Shown here in pieces: positions 39,427 to 48,925 of a stretch of DNA of 64,000 nt (positions are counted from its first letter, which is position 1; each line of letters starts with the position of its first letter). Origin of the DNA: Flavobacteriaceae bacterium (lineage in GTDB: Bacteria; Bacteroidota; Bacteroidia; Flavobacteriales; Flavobacteriaceae); assembly GCA_018401115.1 (NCBI GenBank), contig JAGYKX010000002.1:37393-101392 (forward strand), given 5' to 3'. Position numbers and translations under genes: made by a program. The notes under the pieces were generated by a model, which worked only from the letters and a program-made list of their open reading frames with translations, made no database searches and was not told the DNA's origin.

Positions 39427-40458
39427 CTATTTAAAGAATCTAGCCTTAAGCCAAAAAGACACCCTCACCAGAAGTATTAGTGCCGGAACTTCTACCAATG
39501 GACCAATGACACCTGCAAAAGCTTGTCCTGAATTCAATCCAAAAACTCCTATCGCCACCGCTATGGCCAGCTCAAAATTATTACCGGCTGCCGTGAACGC
39601 CACTGCCGTTGTTTTGTCATAGGTCCCTCCCACTGCTTTGGTCACAAAAAAACCAATTAAAAACATAAGGCTAAAATAAATAAGTAGCGGAATTGCAATT
39701 ACTAAGACATCTAAAGGTATGGTCACTATGAGTGCCCCTTTCAATGAAAACATGATCACAATGGTGAATAATAGCGCAATGAGTGTTCCGGGAGAAATAC
39801 TAGGGATGAATTTTTGCTCATACCAGGCTACCCCCTTTAGCGGCACTAAAATTTTTCTACTCAAAAAACCCATTAAAAAAGGAAGTCCTAAATAAATCAA
39901 TACAGATTCCGCTATAACACCTATAGAAATATCTACTATGGCCCCTTCGAATCCAAAATAGGGCGGTAAAACAGTAATAAACAACCAGGCATAAAAGGAA
40001 TAGGCAAAAACCTGAAAAACACTATTCAACGCCACCAGTCCTGCACCGTATTCAGCATTTCCCTCTGCCAGATCATTCCAAACGAGCACCATGGCAATAC
40101 ATCTGGCCAGGCCAATTAAGATGAGTCCCACCATATATTCGGGATACTCTTGTAGAAATGTCAAGGCCAGCACAAACATTAAAATTGGGCCTACCACCCA
40201 GTTTAAAAATAAAGAGGCACTCAATATTTTTACATTCTGAAATACTTTGGGCAAAAGAGCATAATTAACCTTGGCAAGTGGCGGGTACATCATGACAATA
40301 AGCCCAATGGCGATGGGAATATTAGTGGTCCCCACACTCAATTTATTGATAAAAAGAGGGAAGTATGGAAAAATATATCCAATTCCCACACCCAAAAGCA
40401 TGGCTAAAAAAATCCAAAGGGTGAGATATTGGTCTAAAAAAGATAATTGCTTTTTCAT
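39427..40458 (-). CDS. arsB: ACR3-type arsenite efflux transporter
   Basis: A 343-residue protein with about ten membrane segments. The conserved segment [18 protein letters not shown] carries the Cys required for arsenite transport in ACR3. The N-terminus ([19 protein letters not shown]) and the C-terminal [18 protein letters not shown] are typical. It exports arsenite across the inner membrane. It lies 3 bases after the arsC-like gene, last in arsR-DUF6428-arsC-acr3. The symbol acr3 would be equally suitable. Confidence 0.92.
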   Translation of the reverse strand: MKKQLSFLDQYLTLWIFLAMLLGVGIGYIFPYFPLFINKLSVGTTNIPIAIGLIVMMYPPLAKVNYALLPKVFQNVKILSASLFLNWVVGPILMFVLALTFLQEYPEYMVGLILIGLARCIAMVLVWNDLAEGNAEYGAGLVALNSVFQVFAYSFYAWLFITVLPPYFGFEGAIVDISIGVIAESVLIYLGLPFLMGFLSRKILVPLKGVAWYEQKFIPSISPGTLIALLFTIVIMFSLKGALIVTIPLDVLVIAIPLLIYFSLMFLIGFFVTKAVGGTYDKTTAVAFTAAGNNFELAIAVAIGVFGLNSGQAFAGVIGPLVEVPALILLVRVSFWLKARFFK

Positions 40459-40461
40459 GGC

Positions 40462-41070
40462 TTAGGAAATTCGAGAAAAAATATATTTGAGTTCTGTGGC
40501 TATTTGAATACTGCGTTCCAAGTACACGCTTTCTTGCTGTGGCGTTCCATCTGAGGCTTTTGGATCTTTGTAAGTGAGCCCAATTCGCTGCTCTGCTCCA
40601 GCAATAAAAGGGCAGCCCTGATCTGCAGCGTCGCAAGTCATAATGGCCGCAAAGCCATTGGAGGGGTTTACAGCATGGTCCAATGTTTTAGAAAAACCCA
40701 GTAGCGCTAGACCATTTTCTGAATAGTGAATGGAATACACCGGGTTGACCCCCACAGTTACAGGATAAATTTCAAAGCCCTGTGCTACTAATGTTTTAAC
40801 CACCATAGGATATATGGCGGTTGCCTCGGTACCTCCAGAATAACTCAACACATGAGGTACTTTATAATAGGCCGCCATGGCCTGAGCCCAAATTTGTGAC
40901 AGATGGCTTCGCCTAGAGTTGTGGGTGCAAATAAAATGAAGTTTTACTGGCGCTTGAGCTGTTTTCTTTTCTTGAATAAAAGCGACCAATTGGTCTAAGA
41001 TTTTTTTTCGCTCTTTGGAAAGCGTGCTCAAGTCTAAGGCCTCAATAGTGCTATTTAATAGGGTGTTCAT
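40462..41070 (-). CDS. arsC: Arsenate reductase / low-molecular-weight protein-tyrosine phosphatase family
   Basis: About 202 residues from the ATG at 41070. The LMW-PTP active site FICTHNSRRSHLSQ (C-x5-R) is near residue 50, with Cys residues later in MTCDAADQGCPF. An N-terminal helical segment (LDLSTLSKERKKILDQL) precedes the domain. In an ars operon this fold normally reduces arsenate to arsenite. It lies between DUF6428 and acr3. It lacks the terminal dicysteine tail of its neighbours. Confidence 0.85.
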   Translation of the reverse strand: MNTLLNSTIEALDLSTLSKERKKILDQLVAFIQEKKTAQAPVKLHFICTHNSRRSHLSQIWAQAMAAYYKVPHVLSYSGGTEATAIYPMVVKTLVAQGFEIYPVTVGVNPVYSIHYSENGLALLGFSKTLDHAVNPSNGFAAIMTCDAADQGCPFIAGAEQRIGLTYKDPKASDGTPQQESVYLERSIQIATELKYIFSRIS

Positions 41071-41081
41071 GCTATTTATAA

Positions 41082-41546
41082 TTAACAACAACCACTCCCT
41101 GGGGCACAGGCATTATTTTGGAGCGCTGAAAGGCTTTGTTTTGGTTTTTCCGTGGGAATGCCACAATTGTCTTTGGCCAAACAATCGGTGGCCATAGGGG
41201 TAAGTAAAAAGTGATTCCCTTGAGTCGCTATGCCATAGGTTTCAATGGTTTGCCCTTGAAATTCCACTTCAATAGGCAGGTCTCCAATAGCCAAGGATTT
41301 TTGGGCCATCTCTATAATGGAAATTAGTTTTTCTGGAGGAAGCATGTGGTCATAATCTTCGGCAGACCAAAGTTGAAAATTTACCACCGAATTAGAGCGC
41401 AGGGTTCCACCACAATCTATAAAGTCCCGAGTCACTTTCCCTACTTCGGTGACATGAAAATAAGGAGGCACAAAGCTGCCATTAGGCAATTGAAACCCAA
41501 TCGTTTCCATTTTTTTTAATTCGTTTATGAATGCTAATAGTGTCAT
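41082..41546 (-). CDS. DUF6428 family protein of the arsenic operon
   Basis: A 154-residue protein with conserved blocks NGSFVPPYFHVTEVG, DCGGTLR, and LWSAEDYDHMLPPEKL, ending in APGSGCC. This matches DUF6428, nearly always found in Bacteroidota ars operons and of unknown function. It lies 15 bases after arsR and 11 bases before arsC. The terminal Cys pair may hold As(III) (inference), and a chaperone or sensor role is possible. Confidence 0.82.
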   Translation of the reverse strand: MTLLAFINELKKMETIGFQLPNGSFVPPYFHVTEVGKVTRDFIDCGGTLRSNSVVNFQLWSAEDYDHMLPPEKLISIIEMAQKSLAIGDLPIEVEFQGQTIETYGIATQGNHFLLTPMATDCLAKDNCGIPTEKPKQSLSALQNNACAPGSGCC

Positions 41547-41561
41547 GGTGTATATTTTAAA

Positions 41562-41894
41562 TTAACAACAATTATTGGAGGTAGGCATACCGGAGGCGAA
41601 TAGACTGGCAAAAGACTCGTTGGCCTGCTGCCAAGCTTCAGTGTCTATGCAGTAACAAACACTGGTTCCTGAAATATTCCCTTTGATGAGTCCGGCTTGT
41701 TTTAAGACGCTTAAGTGTTGAGAAATAGTGGGTTGGGCCAAACCAATCTCCAAGACTAAGTCCCCACAAATACAACTGTCTTGTTTTATAAGATGCTTTA
41801 AAATGGCTAATCTAGCCGGGTGCGCAAGCGCTTTTGCGGTAAAAGCAAGGCTGTTGTCTTGATCCGTAAAAATAGCCGTTTTGGTGAGTCCCAT
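41562..41894 (-). CDS. arsR: ArsR/SmtB family repressor
   Basis: A 110-residue winged-helix regulator. The helix-turn-helix LVLEIGLAQPTISQHLSVLKQAGLIKG follows DSCICGDLV, whose C-x-C matches the arsenite-sensing site of ArsR. The C-terminus ends NNCC. It probably represses the ars operon and releases DNA on binding As(III). A palindrome in the promoter just upstream is a candidate operator. Confidence 0.93.
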   Translation of the reverse strand: MGLTKTAIFTDQDNSLAFTAKALAHPARLAILKHLIKQDSCICGDLVLEIGLAQPTISQHLSVLKQAGLIKGNISGTSVCYCIDTEAWQQANESFASLFASGMPTSNNCC

Positions 41895-41910
41895 ATCTTT
41901 ATATTATTAC

Positions 41911-41941
41911 ATTGCAATATTACGATAAAAGGATTAGACAA
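41911..41941 (-). promoter_or_regulatory. Probable ars operon promoter/operator
   Basis: On the minus strand TTG (41939-41941), a 16-base spacer and TAATATTG (41915-41922) resemble a Bacteroidota promoter. The -7 box overlaps an 8-bp palindrome ATTGCAAT (41911-41918), 17 bases from the arsR start, where a repressor would block transcription. Confidence 0.45.
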
Positions 41942-41999
41942 AAAAATATTTCTCATTCCCTTTATTTAATTTGTACATTTAAGTACCAATAAATCTCCT

Positions 42000-42892
42000 A
42001 TGAAAAGAAGTACTTTTTTAATACAAAGCAGTGCACTGGCTGCTTTAGCGTTCGTTCCAAGCAGTTGTAGAATGTCCTTTTCCAATACTTCTTTTCCTTT
42101 AGGACTACAACTCTACACGGTAAGAGATTTTATGGCTAAAGACCCTGTAGGGACCCTCAAGAAATTGAAAGCTATGGGGTATTCTGATTTTGAGAGCTAT
42201 GGTTTTGACACAGTCAATAAAAGCTACTACGGCTATAGTGCTACCGAATTCAAGACTATTTTAGAAGACCTTGAATTGAGCACTTATACCGGTCATTATG
42301 GACTTCCTGGACTGATGGAGGCTTCAGAAATAGACTTAAAAACTATGTAGACGCTTGTATTGAAGGGGCTGCAACACTTGGAGACCACTACATCACTTGG
42401 CCCAAATTAGCAGACGCTTACCACACTGTAGAAGGCTACAGCCTTTTGGTGCAAAAATTGAATGAGATAGGCGCTCAGGTGTCGGCCGCAGGCCTACAAT
42501 TGGCCTACCACAATTTTGGCTATGACTTTAATACCTATGGCAATAAAACAGGCATGGATTGGGTACTAGAAGAAACAGATTCAGACTTGGTTAAAATAGA
42601 AGTAGATTTTTATTGGGTCATGCATGCAGGGGTCATTTCCCCTAGGGCACTTATAGAAAAAGCTCCAGGCAGGTTTCCGCTCTGGCATATTAAGGACATG
42701 GATAAGCTCAGCAGGGACTATACCGAACTGGGCAATGGATCTATAGATTATACCAAAGTCCTTCCCAATGCCAAAACCGCAGGCCTAGAACGTTACTATA
42801 TTGAACAAGGGGGTAATTTTGCTGAAAATTCTATGCAGAGTGTTTCACAGAGCGCAAGCTATTTCAAAAAACACATCCAAGGGCTCATTTAA
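42000..42892 (+). pseudogene. Sugar phosphate isomerase/epimerase-like TIM-barrel protein with a frameshift
   Basis: The first frame (MKRSTFLIQSSALAALAFV, then SSC, an export/lipoprotein-like signal) runs as an AP-endonuclease-2/xylose-isomerase-like barrel to a stop at 42348-42350. The sequence continues without loss in another frame (NYVDACIEGAATLGDHYI...) to 42892. The shift is in the A run at 42338-42342: five A are present, six restore the frame. The repaired product has about 297 residues, including LAYHNFGYDF and a C-terminal YYIEQGGNFAENS. Divergent from arsR. Confidence 0.85.
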
Positions 42893-43030
42893 TTGCGAAA
42901 TTACCCATAAATAACACCCTTAGTTTTCTTTTTGTTAAATAGCAACGTAAAGCAGCCGCTATTTCCTTATAATGACGATATTTAGGATGTATTGTTTTTA
43001 TAACAATCGGTATAATTTAAATTGATTCTC

Positions 43031-45574
43031 ATGCAACAACAGCGTCTAGAAGTATTCAAAAAGACAGTTAATAATACATTTAACGTATACAACAGTCTTT
43101 TTCTAAATCTCCCATACCGTAATATTGAAAATGTTGGTATGCTTATTCCACTCCTATTAGACCAGAGCAAAAAAGGTTTAGACGCTGGAAAAAATCCACA
43201 GCAAATTTTGGAGGGGTTTTTTAAAGATTATGCCGGACTCACTACAGAAGAATCTCAGATAGATTTTATGTTTCGTATTATCCAGTACGTGGAACGCCAA
43301 GTAGTGCTATACGACAGTGTAGAAGACGCCGCATTTCCAAAGTTACACAAGCACAGTTCCTCTTTGAGCATTAAAGACTATTTCCAGATTATTGACAAAA
43401 ATAAAAACTGGGATGAGGTAGCAGAGAAACTCTCTAACTTCAGTGCTCGAATTATTCTCACCGCCCACCCTACCCAATTTTACACCCCTGCTGTATTAGA
43501 CATTATGGCAGATCTAAGAAAATTGATCCTCGAGAATAACATTACGGAAATAGATAAGAGTTTACAACAATTGGGGCTTACCTCCTTACTAAACAGTAAA
43601 AAGCCTACTCCTTTAGACGAGGCAAAAAACATCATTCATATTTTAAGGAATGTGTATTATGACGCCATTGGAGATCTTTTTTCTCACATTAAAACAAATA
43701 TCCCACAAGTAGATTTCAACAATTACAATATTGTAAAACTAGGATTCTGGCCAGGCGGAGATAGAGATGGAAATCCTTTTGTCACTACTGAAATGACAGA
43801 TCAGGTAGCAGATGAATTAAGGACTACGCTCATGAAGTGCTATTATAAAGACCTCAAAGCCCTGCATCAGAAATTGAGTTTTACAGCCCTTCAAGAGCCC
43901 TTAATAGGCCTTAGAAAAGCGTTGTACAACAGTATGTTTAATCCCAAGGAATTAGTGTCTTATGACTTTTTGGTGGGAGCACTACAGAAGATCAAAGACC
44001 TCTTAGTTTCTAAATACTTTGGATTGTATTTGAAAGACCTAGACGCTTTATTAGATAAAGTGAAGATCTTTAAAACCCACTTTGCCACCTTAGACATTAG
44101 ACAAGACCACAGCATACATTACAATAGTATTAGCGCTATATTAAAACATGCAGGCGTTATTAAGGAATCTTTAGAAGAACTATCCTCAGATGAACTCACC
44201 GATAAATTACTCCATTTAGCACTAGAAGTACAACCTGAGGAATTTGAAGATCCGTTGGTTTCAGACACCTTAAAAAATATCAGAAACCTTAAAAACATTC
44301 AAGCCAAAAATGGTCAAGACGGATGCAATAGGTACATTATAAGTAATTCAGAAGACAAATTTTCTGTATTATTTGTTTGGGCTTTATTCAGGTGGTCGGG
44401 ATACAAAGAAGCAGACATACATTTTGACATTGTACCCCTTTTTGAAACCATGCACGGGATGGATACATCTGAGCAAAGCATGCATGACCTCTTCCAGACG
44501 GCTCCTTATATGGCGCACGTAAAAAAGAGAGCAAATAAACACACCATCATGCTTGGCTTTTCAGATGGGACAAAAGATGGGGGCTATGTAAAAGCCAACT
44601 GGTCTATTTTAAAAACTAAAGAAAACCTAACAAGCGTTTGTAAGCAATACGAAGTAAGCGCAGTCTTTTTTGACGGACGTGGGGGGCCACCAGCAAGAGG
44701 AGGTGGTAAAACACATAGATTTTATGCCGCACAAACCAAGGATATTGCCAACAACGAAATACAACTAACCATCCAAGGGCAAACCATCACTAGTACTTAT
44801 GGCACTAGAGAGCAATTTGTATACAATTGCGAGCAACTCTTAACCGCAGGATTATCCAATAATATTTTTGGTAAGGAGAACACCATTTCTCATCAGCATA
44901 GAGCCTTGATGGAGGAACTCTCTGAGCGAAGCTTTGCCAAATACGACGCACTCAAGCAGCATGACAAATTCATGCCCTATTTAGAAAATAGGAGCACCCT
45001 TAAATACTACACCAAAGCCAATATTGGTTCCAGGCCTGGAAAAAGAGGCCAAAAAGCCAAATTAGAACTCTCTGATCTAAGGGCCATTTCTTTTGTGGGT
45101 TCTTGGAGCCAACTCAAACAAAATGTACCTGGATACTTTGGTATTGGGTCTGCCATTGCTTCTTTGGAAGCAGAAGGCAAACTGGGAGCATTGCAGGAAA
45201 TGTTTAAAGAAGTGCCTTATTTTAAAGCGCTCATGCAAAACAGTATGATGGCTCTAGCCAAGTGCTATTTTGAACTCACCAGCTATATGAAAGAAGATCC
45301 GGAATACGGAGATTTCTGGCAGATACTTTATGATGAATACACCCTATCCAAAGAAAAATTACTCCTCATTTCTGGCTTAAATATTCTCATGGAAAAAGAA
45401 GCTGTTTCAAGGGAATCTGTACTGATTAGGGAGAACATAGTCCTACCACTCTTAGTAATCCAGCAATACGCCCTTCAAAAAATTGGACAAGATTCTCCGC
45501 TTAAAGAAGTCTATGAGAAGATTGTAACGCGATCCTTGTACGGAAATATTAACGCCAGTAGAAACTCTGCCTAA
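43031..45574 (+). CDS. ppc: Phosphoenolpyruvate carboxylase
   Basis: About 847 residues from the ATG at 43031; a TTG at 43022 is less likely. Catalytic motifs: LTAHPTQ near residue 150, FWPGGDRDGNPFV near 240, LGFSDGTKDGGY near 515, and the glycine loop FDGRGGPPARGGG near 555, plus a C-terminal GSRPGKRG. It carboxylates PEP to oxaloacetate to feed the TCA cycle. The C-terminus (YGNINASRNSA) is family-like. A strong hairpin terminator follows directly. Confidence 0.94.
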   Translation: MQQQRLEVFKKTVNNTFNVYNSLFLNLPYRNIENVGMLIPLLLDQSKKGLDAGKNPQQILEGFFKDYAGLTTEESQIDFMFRIIQYVERQVVLYDSVEDAAFPKLHKHSSSLSIKDYFQIIDKNKNWDEVAEKLSNFSARIILTAHPTQFYTPAVLDIMADLRKLILENNITEIDKSLQQLGLTSLLNSKKPTPLDEAKNIIHILRNVYYDAIGDLFSHIKTNIPQVDFNNYNIVKLGFWPGGDRDGNPFVTTEMTDQVADELRTTLMKCYYKDLKALHQKLSFTALQEPLIGLRKALYNSMFNPKELVSYDFLVGALQKIKDLLVSKYFGLYLKDLDALLDKVKIFKTHFATLDIRQDHSIHYNSISAILKHAGVIKESLEELSSDELTDKLLHLALEVQPEEFEDPLVSDTLKNIRNLKNIQAKNGQDGCNRYIISNSEDKFSVLFVWALFRWSGYKEADIHFDIVPLFETMHGMDTSEQSMHDLFQTAPYMAHVKKRANKHTIMLGFSDGTKDGGYVKANWSILKTKENLTSVCKQYEVSAVFFDGRGGPPARGGGKTHRFYAAQTKDIANNEIQLTIQGQTITSTYGTREQFVYNCEQLLTAGLSNNIFGKENTISHQHRALMEELSERSFAKYDALKQHDKFMPYLENRSTLKYYTKANIGSRPGKRGQKAKLELSDLRAISFVGSWSQLKQNVPGYFGIGSAIASLEAEGKLGALQEMFKEVPYFKALMQNSMMALAKCYFELTSYMKEDPEYGDFWQILYDEYTLSKEKLLLISGLNILMEKEAVSRESVLIRENIVLPLLVIQQYALQKIGQDSPLKEVYEKIVTRSLYGNINASRNSA

Positions 45575-45575
45575 T

Positions 45576-45607
45576 AAAAAAAGCCATTCCTAGGAATGGC
45601 TTTTTTT
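45576..45607. terminator. Strong bidirectional intrinsic terminator
   Basis: The arms AAAAAGCCATTCC and GGAATGGCTTTTT form a perfect inverted repeat around TA, with A and T runs on the two sides. It lies between the convergent ppc and GH16 genes and should stop transcription from both directions. Confidence 0.9.
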
Positions 45608-45624
45608 ATATGACTCCCTGACTA

Positions 45625-46446
45625 CTATTGAAGCTGATACACCCTCACATAGTCTACTTCCATTTGGTCTTGCGTAAAGTCTGGAGCAATATCTCCGCCC
45701 AAACTACCTCCAAGCGCTACATTCAACAGCAGGTACTGGTCTTTATTAAAAGGCCAAAAGTCATTGCTTCTGTCTTGAGGTTGGTAGGTGAAAAACACTT
45801 CTCCGTCTACCGTAAAGTCTATTTTTTCTTCTGTCCAAATCATGCCATAGACATGAAAATTCTCTGTTACATCTGAAACCGATAATTGCTTTAAAGCTGG
45901 ATCATCTCCATATCTTCCGGCTACGTGAACCGCAGATTGCACCATCAGGTGATTCTCAAACAATTGTTCCATCATATCAATCTCTCCACAGGCCGGCCAA
46001 CCCACTTCTGGCAAATTAGTACCCAAAGCCCAAATGGCCGGCCAAGTCCCTTGCATTCTAGGCAATTTTGCCCGCACTTCTACTTTTCCATAAGTGAAGT
46101 GAAATTTAGAATTAAACCTAGCAGAGGTGAATTCTTGTGTGCTTCCATTATGGGTGTAAGATTCCTTTTTAGCGATAATTTTCAGGGTTCCGTCACTGAC
46201 TGCTGCATTATCAATTCGATCGGTATAATGCTGTTTTTCGTTATTGTACCAGCCGCCATTTTCAGGTGCGTCGGTCTCTAAAAACCACTTATCTGCATCT
46301 GGTAAACCGTCTACGTCAAACTCGTCTGCCCATACCAATTCGTAGGTATTTTCAGCGGCAGATTCCCTTTCTTTTTCGTTATTTTTTGAGTTGCAAGCGG
46401 TAAACGCAAGGGCAAAAAGACCTAAGCCTAGTAATTTAATTTTCAT
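45625..46446 (-). CDS. GH16 family glycoside hydrolase (laminarinase-like), lipoprotein
   Basis: A 273-residue protein with a lipobox (FALAFTAC). The GH16 catalytic motif GEIDMMEQ (E-I-D-x-x-E) lies near residue 160, after WPAIWALG; the domain starts ELVWADEFDVDG and ends MEVDYVRVYQL. Such enzymes cut beta-1,3- or beta-1,3/1,4-glucans such as laminarin. It lies 28 bases downstream of the alpha-amylase gene, so the two form a small glucan-using unit. No SusC/SusD genes are in view. Confidence 0.92.
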   Translation of the reverse strand: MKIKLLGLGLFALAFTACNSKNNEKERESAAENTYELVWADEFDVDGLPDADKWFLETDAPENGGWYNNEKQHYTDRIDNAAVSDGTLKIIAKKESYTHNGSTQEFTSARFNSKFHFTYGKVEVRAKLPRMQGTWPAIWALGTNLPEVGWPACGEIDMMEQLFENHLMVQSAVHVAGRYGDDPALKQLSVSDVTENFHVYGMIWTEEKIDFTVDGEVFFTYQPQDRSNDFWPFNKDQYLLLNVALGGSLGGDIAPDFTQDQMEVDYVRVYQLQ

Positions 46447-46474
46447 GGTGTTTGTTTGTTTTTAATTAAACTTA

Positions 46475-47824
46475 TTATTTCTTCCAAACCGTATAAGCTA
46501 AGTTTTTTCGCTCCTCTTTCCATTGGGGGTCTGGAACATAAGTGCCGCCACCAATCTTTACCAAGAGGTTTTGATCTATCTGGGCCACATAATAACCAGA
46601 CGCACCGTCCTTGGCTTCAACCACCACCACCTTGCTATTGCCGTTTATACCAAAAGCTTTTCTGAGGGCAATCAGGGCATTGATCTCTTTTTGAAGGGAT
46701 CCAAATGCATCTGAAAAAAAGTAATGATAGCCCCAAACCATTGGGATTCCTGGATGGGTTAACAAATACGCGTAGCCTTGAATGAGCTCACTGGTATTTT
46801 TTGAAAACACATTGTCACAGTCATTTCTATTAATGCAACCAGTGTCATGATTGTCTAAAAAAGTGATGGCTTTTTCTCCATAGCCTTCTATAGAGGCTAG
46901 CGATGGATTCGCTTGAAGGACAGTATACTTTTTCTGAACCACTGCCTCTGCCAGTCGGTACTTTATAGCAAAATCAAAAGCAGCAGCCTTGGGAGTAGGA
47001 TTACCACTGAGGGTTTCTGAGGTTTTATCTATCCAGGAACGCAAAGCGTTGGGATTTCCGTCCCAGTACTCTCCAACAGACAAATAATAAGGGGTAGCGG
47101 CATTGTACTCTCCCACGTATTTGGCAGGAAAACCTTTTACAAAATCATAGCGCCAAGAATCAAATCCCAACGCTTTAAGCTGCTCCAAATAGGCCTTAAT
47201 ACCCAATTGAACCTCTTCACTTTTATGGTTTAGGTCTCTGGCACCACCCCAGCCCTCACCCTCGTCAAGGTCTCCACAAGGAGTTGTTCCAAAGGCGTCT
47301 GGATTGGTATACCCCTCGTCGTCCATACAGATAGCATCACAGGACCATGCAGGCTCTGTAAAATCATTCCAAGTGTCTGTGCCAACCCTATGGTTTATGA
47401 CCAAATCTGCCATTCCATGCATTTTTCTTGACTTCATTAGAGCCAACAATGACATTAATTCATTTTTATTTCCATGGAGAGAATTAAAATCAAATAACTT
47501 CCTGGGATGGTAGCCCATTCCCTCCCCCTCGCTAGAAGGTGGCATCCAAATACCGTCTATATGAGCATTTGACAAGGCTACTATTTGATCTTCTAAAAAT
47601 GCATACAGAGAATTGTAATTACTGATTTTAGTGTCGTTATAGCTGTCCCACCAAAACCCTTGAAGCAACACGTCATTCAAAGGGTCATTGTCTGCGTATA
47701 TACTGGTCCCTTGGTCTACAAAAACCGCGTCTTCCTCAGCGTCTGTATTGGGGGAGGATTCTTCAGAACAGGATAGGAATCCTAAGAAAATTAGTGAAAT
47801 AAAAATTATTTTTTTCATCATCAT
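46475..47824 (-). CDS. GH13 alpha-amylase, lipoprotein
   Basis: A 449-residue protein; three successive ATG codons at 47824, 47821 and 47818 could serve as start. The lipobox is GFLSCSEE. GH13 motifs are DLVINHRVG near residue 138, GFDSWRYDFVKGF with the nucleophile Asp near 220, VGEYWD with the acid Glu near 250, and FLDNHDT near 320. It hydrolyses alpha-1,4-glucans outside the cytoplasm. It precedes the GH16 gene, and its start is 7 bases after the arsM stop. Confidence 0.92.
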   Translation of the reverse strand: MMMKKIIFISLIFLGFLSCSEESSPNTDAEEDAVFVDQGTSIYADNDPLNDVLLQGFWWDSYNDTKISNYNSLYAFLEDQIVALSNAHIDGIWMPPSSEGEGMGYHPRKLFDFNSLHGNKNELMSLLALMKSRKMHGMADLVINHRVGTDTWNDFTEPAWSCDAICMDDEGYTNPDAFGTTPCGDLDEGEGWGGARDLNHKSEEVQLGIKAYLEQLKALGFDSWRYDFVKGFPAKYVGEYNAATPYYLSVGEYWDGNPNALRSWIDKTSETLSGNPTPKAAAFDFAIKYRLAEAVVQKKYTVLQANPSLASIEGYGEKAITFLDNHDTGCINRNDCDNVFSKNTSELIQGYAYLLTHPGIPMVWGYHYFFSDAFGSLQKEINALIALRKAFGINGNSKVVVVEAKDGASGYYVAQIDQNLLVKIGGGTYVPDPQWKEERKNLAYTVWKK

Positions 47825-47831
47825 ACATCAA

Positions 47832-48800
47832 TTAACAGCAGCCACCTCCGTCGTAATGGAAGGTGCTTTCACTGATAAAAATATCTGTCCTATTTAAACC
47901 ACCCAAAGCTGCAGCAGTTTTGTCGCAGATAGAAAGGGGTTGGTTTTGAAGCAGCACATGGCCTTTTTTGTCGTCAAAATACTCCTCTGAACCAAAATAA
48001 ATGGCAGATTTCCCTGTAAATACACAGGGTCCGTCTGCCTGCATGGGGTCCTTAATGGCGCAGACCTCTACACTTTCAATAAAGATATTTTCATCGGTAG
48101 CGTAGTGCGCCGTATCTAAAATTCTATAAGGTCTTCTCGCTCTTATTTCAATAGTTCCAAAGCCCACATCCGTGAGCATTTTTATATAATCCTTTAACGG
48201 AATAGAACCCGAAAGACAAAGCGCTCTGAGGCGGTTGTCGTTTCTAAGGGTATCATTTATAGGCTGCTCACAGGTGGGATCGCTCATAACCAAACGCCCG
48301 TGTGGTTTTAAAATACGGTACATCTCTTGCAGCGCTTTTTTGAGCTCTTCCATCTTAAAAATATTGAACAAGCAGTTTTGAGCGGCCACGTCTATGGAAT
48401 TGTCCTCAATGGGAAGGTCTAGGGCGTCGCCCTTTTTTAGGGCCACAAACTCACTTTTAAACCAATCGTTTTGGGCCTCCGCAATTTGAAAATTGCGGGC
48501 CGATGCTTCTAACATCTCGTCTACCACATCTACCCCAATAACCCCTTCTTTCTGCCTTGAAAAATAAGCAAATTGCAAGAGTTCCATACCACCACCAACT
48601 CCTACATAAGCAATCTTGGGATTGTTTACCAAATCTCTAGGGTGCACCGTACTTCCGCAACCGTAATTCATCTCCTGCATGATGGTAGGGATTTTTAAAC
48701 CCGGAAACTGCCAAATAGGGGTGGTAGTACAACAAAGCCCTACATCTGGGGTAAGGGCTGCTTCTTTATACAGGTCTTTGGTAGCGTCTAAATAGCTCAT
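47832..48800 (-). CDS. arsM: Arsenite methyltransferase, arsenosugar-type ArsM
   Basis: A 322-residue SAM-dependent methyltransferase. It begins TKDLYKEAALTPDVGLCCTT, has the SAM motif AYVGVGGGMELLQ near residue 65, MNYGCGST upstream, CLFNIFKM near 145, and ends DGGGCC. The N-terminal dicysteine and the long C-terminal part mark the arsenosugar-biosynthesis ArsM type, normally paired with the radical-SAM protein ArsS. No arsS is in this window. It is 6 kb from the ars operon, upstream of the amylase gene. Confidence 0.88.
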   Translation of the reverse strand: MSYLDATKDLYKEAALTPDVGLCCTTTPIWQFPGLKIPTIMQEMNYGCGSTVHPRDLVNNPKIAYVGVGGGMELLQFAYFSRQKEGVIGVDVVDEMLEASARNFQIAEAQNDWFKSEFVALKKGDALDLPIEDNSIDVAAQNCLFNIFKMEELKKALQEMYRILKPHGRLVMSDPTCEQPINDTLRNDNRLRALCLSGSIPLKDYIKMLTDVGFGTIEIRARRPYRILDTAHYATDENIFIESVEVCAIKDPMQADGPCVFTGKSAIYFGSEEYFDDKKGHVLLQNQPLSICDKTAAALGGLNRTDIFISESTFHYDGGGCC

Positions 48801-48925
48801 TTTTCAGTCATTTATTTGAGCACTCAAGCTACTAAAAGTTTTTTAATTTTACCCCTATTTCAAACGCATTTAAAAGAGTTTCACCTGGCGTTTTTCATAC
48901 CTTTACAGGTAAACTAAAAGCACTG

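Noticed and set aside
42992..43020. Promoter TTG with TATAATTTAA before ppc
   Set aside because: The -7 box match is poor and the spacing would leave almost no leader before the ATG.
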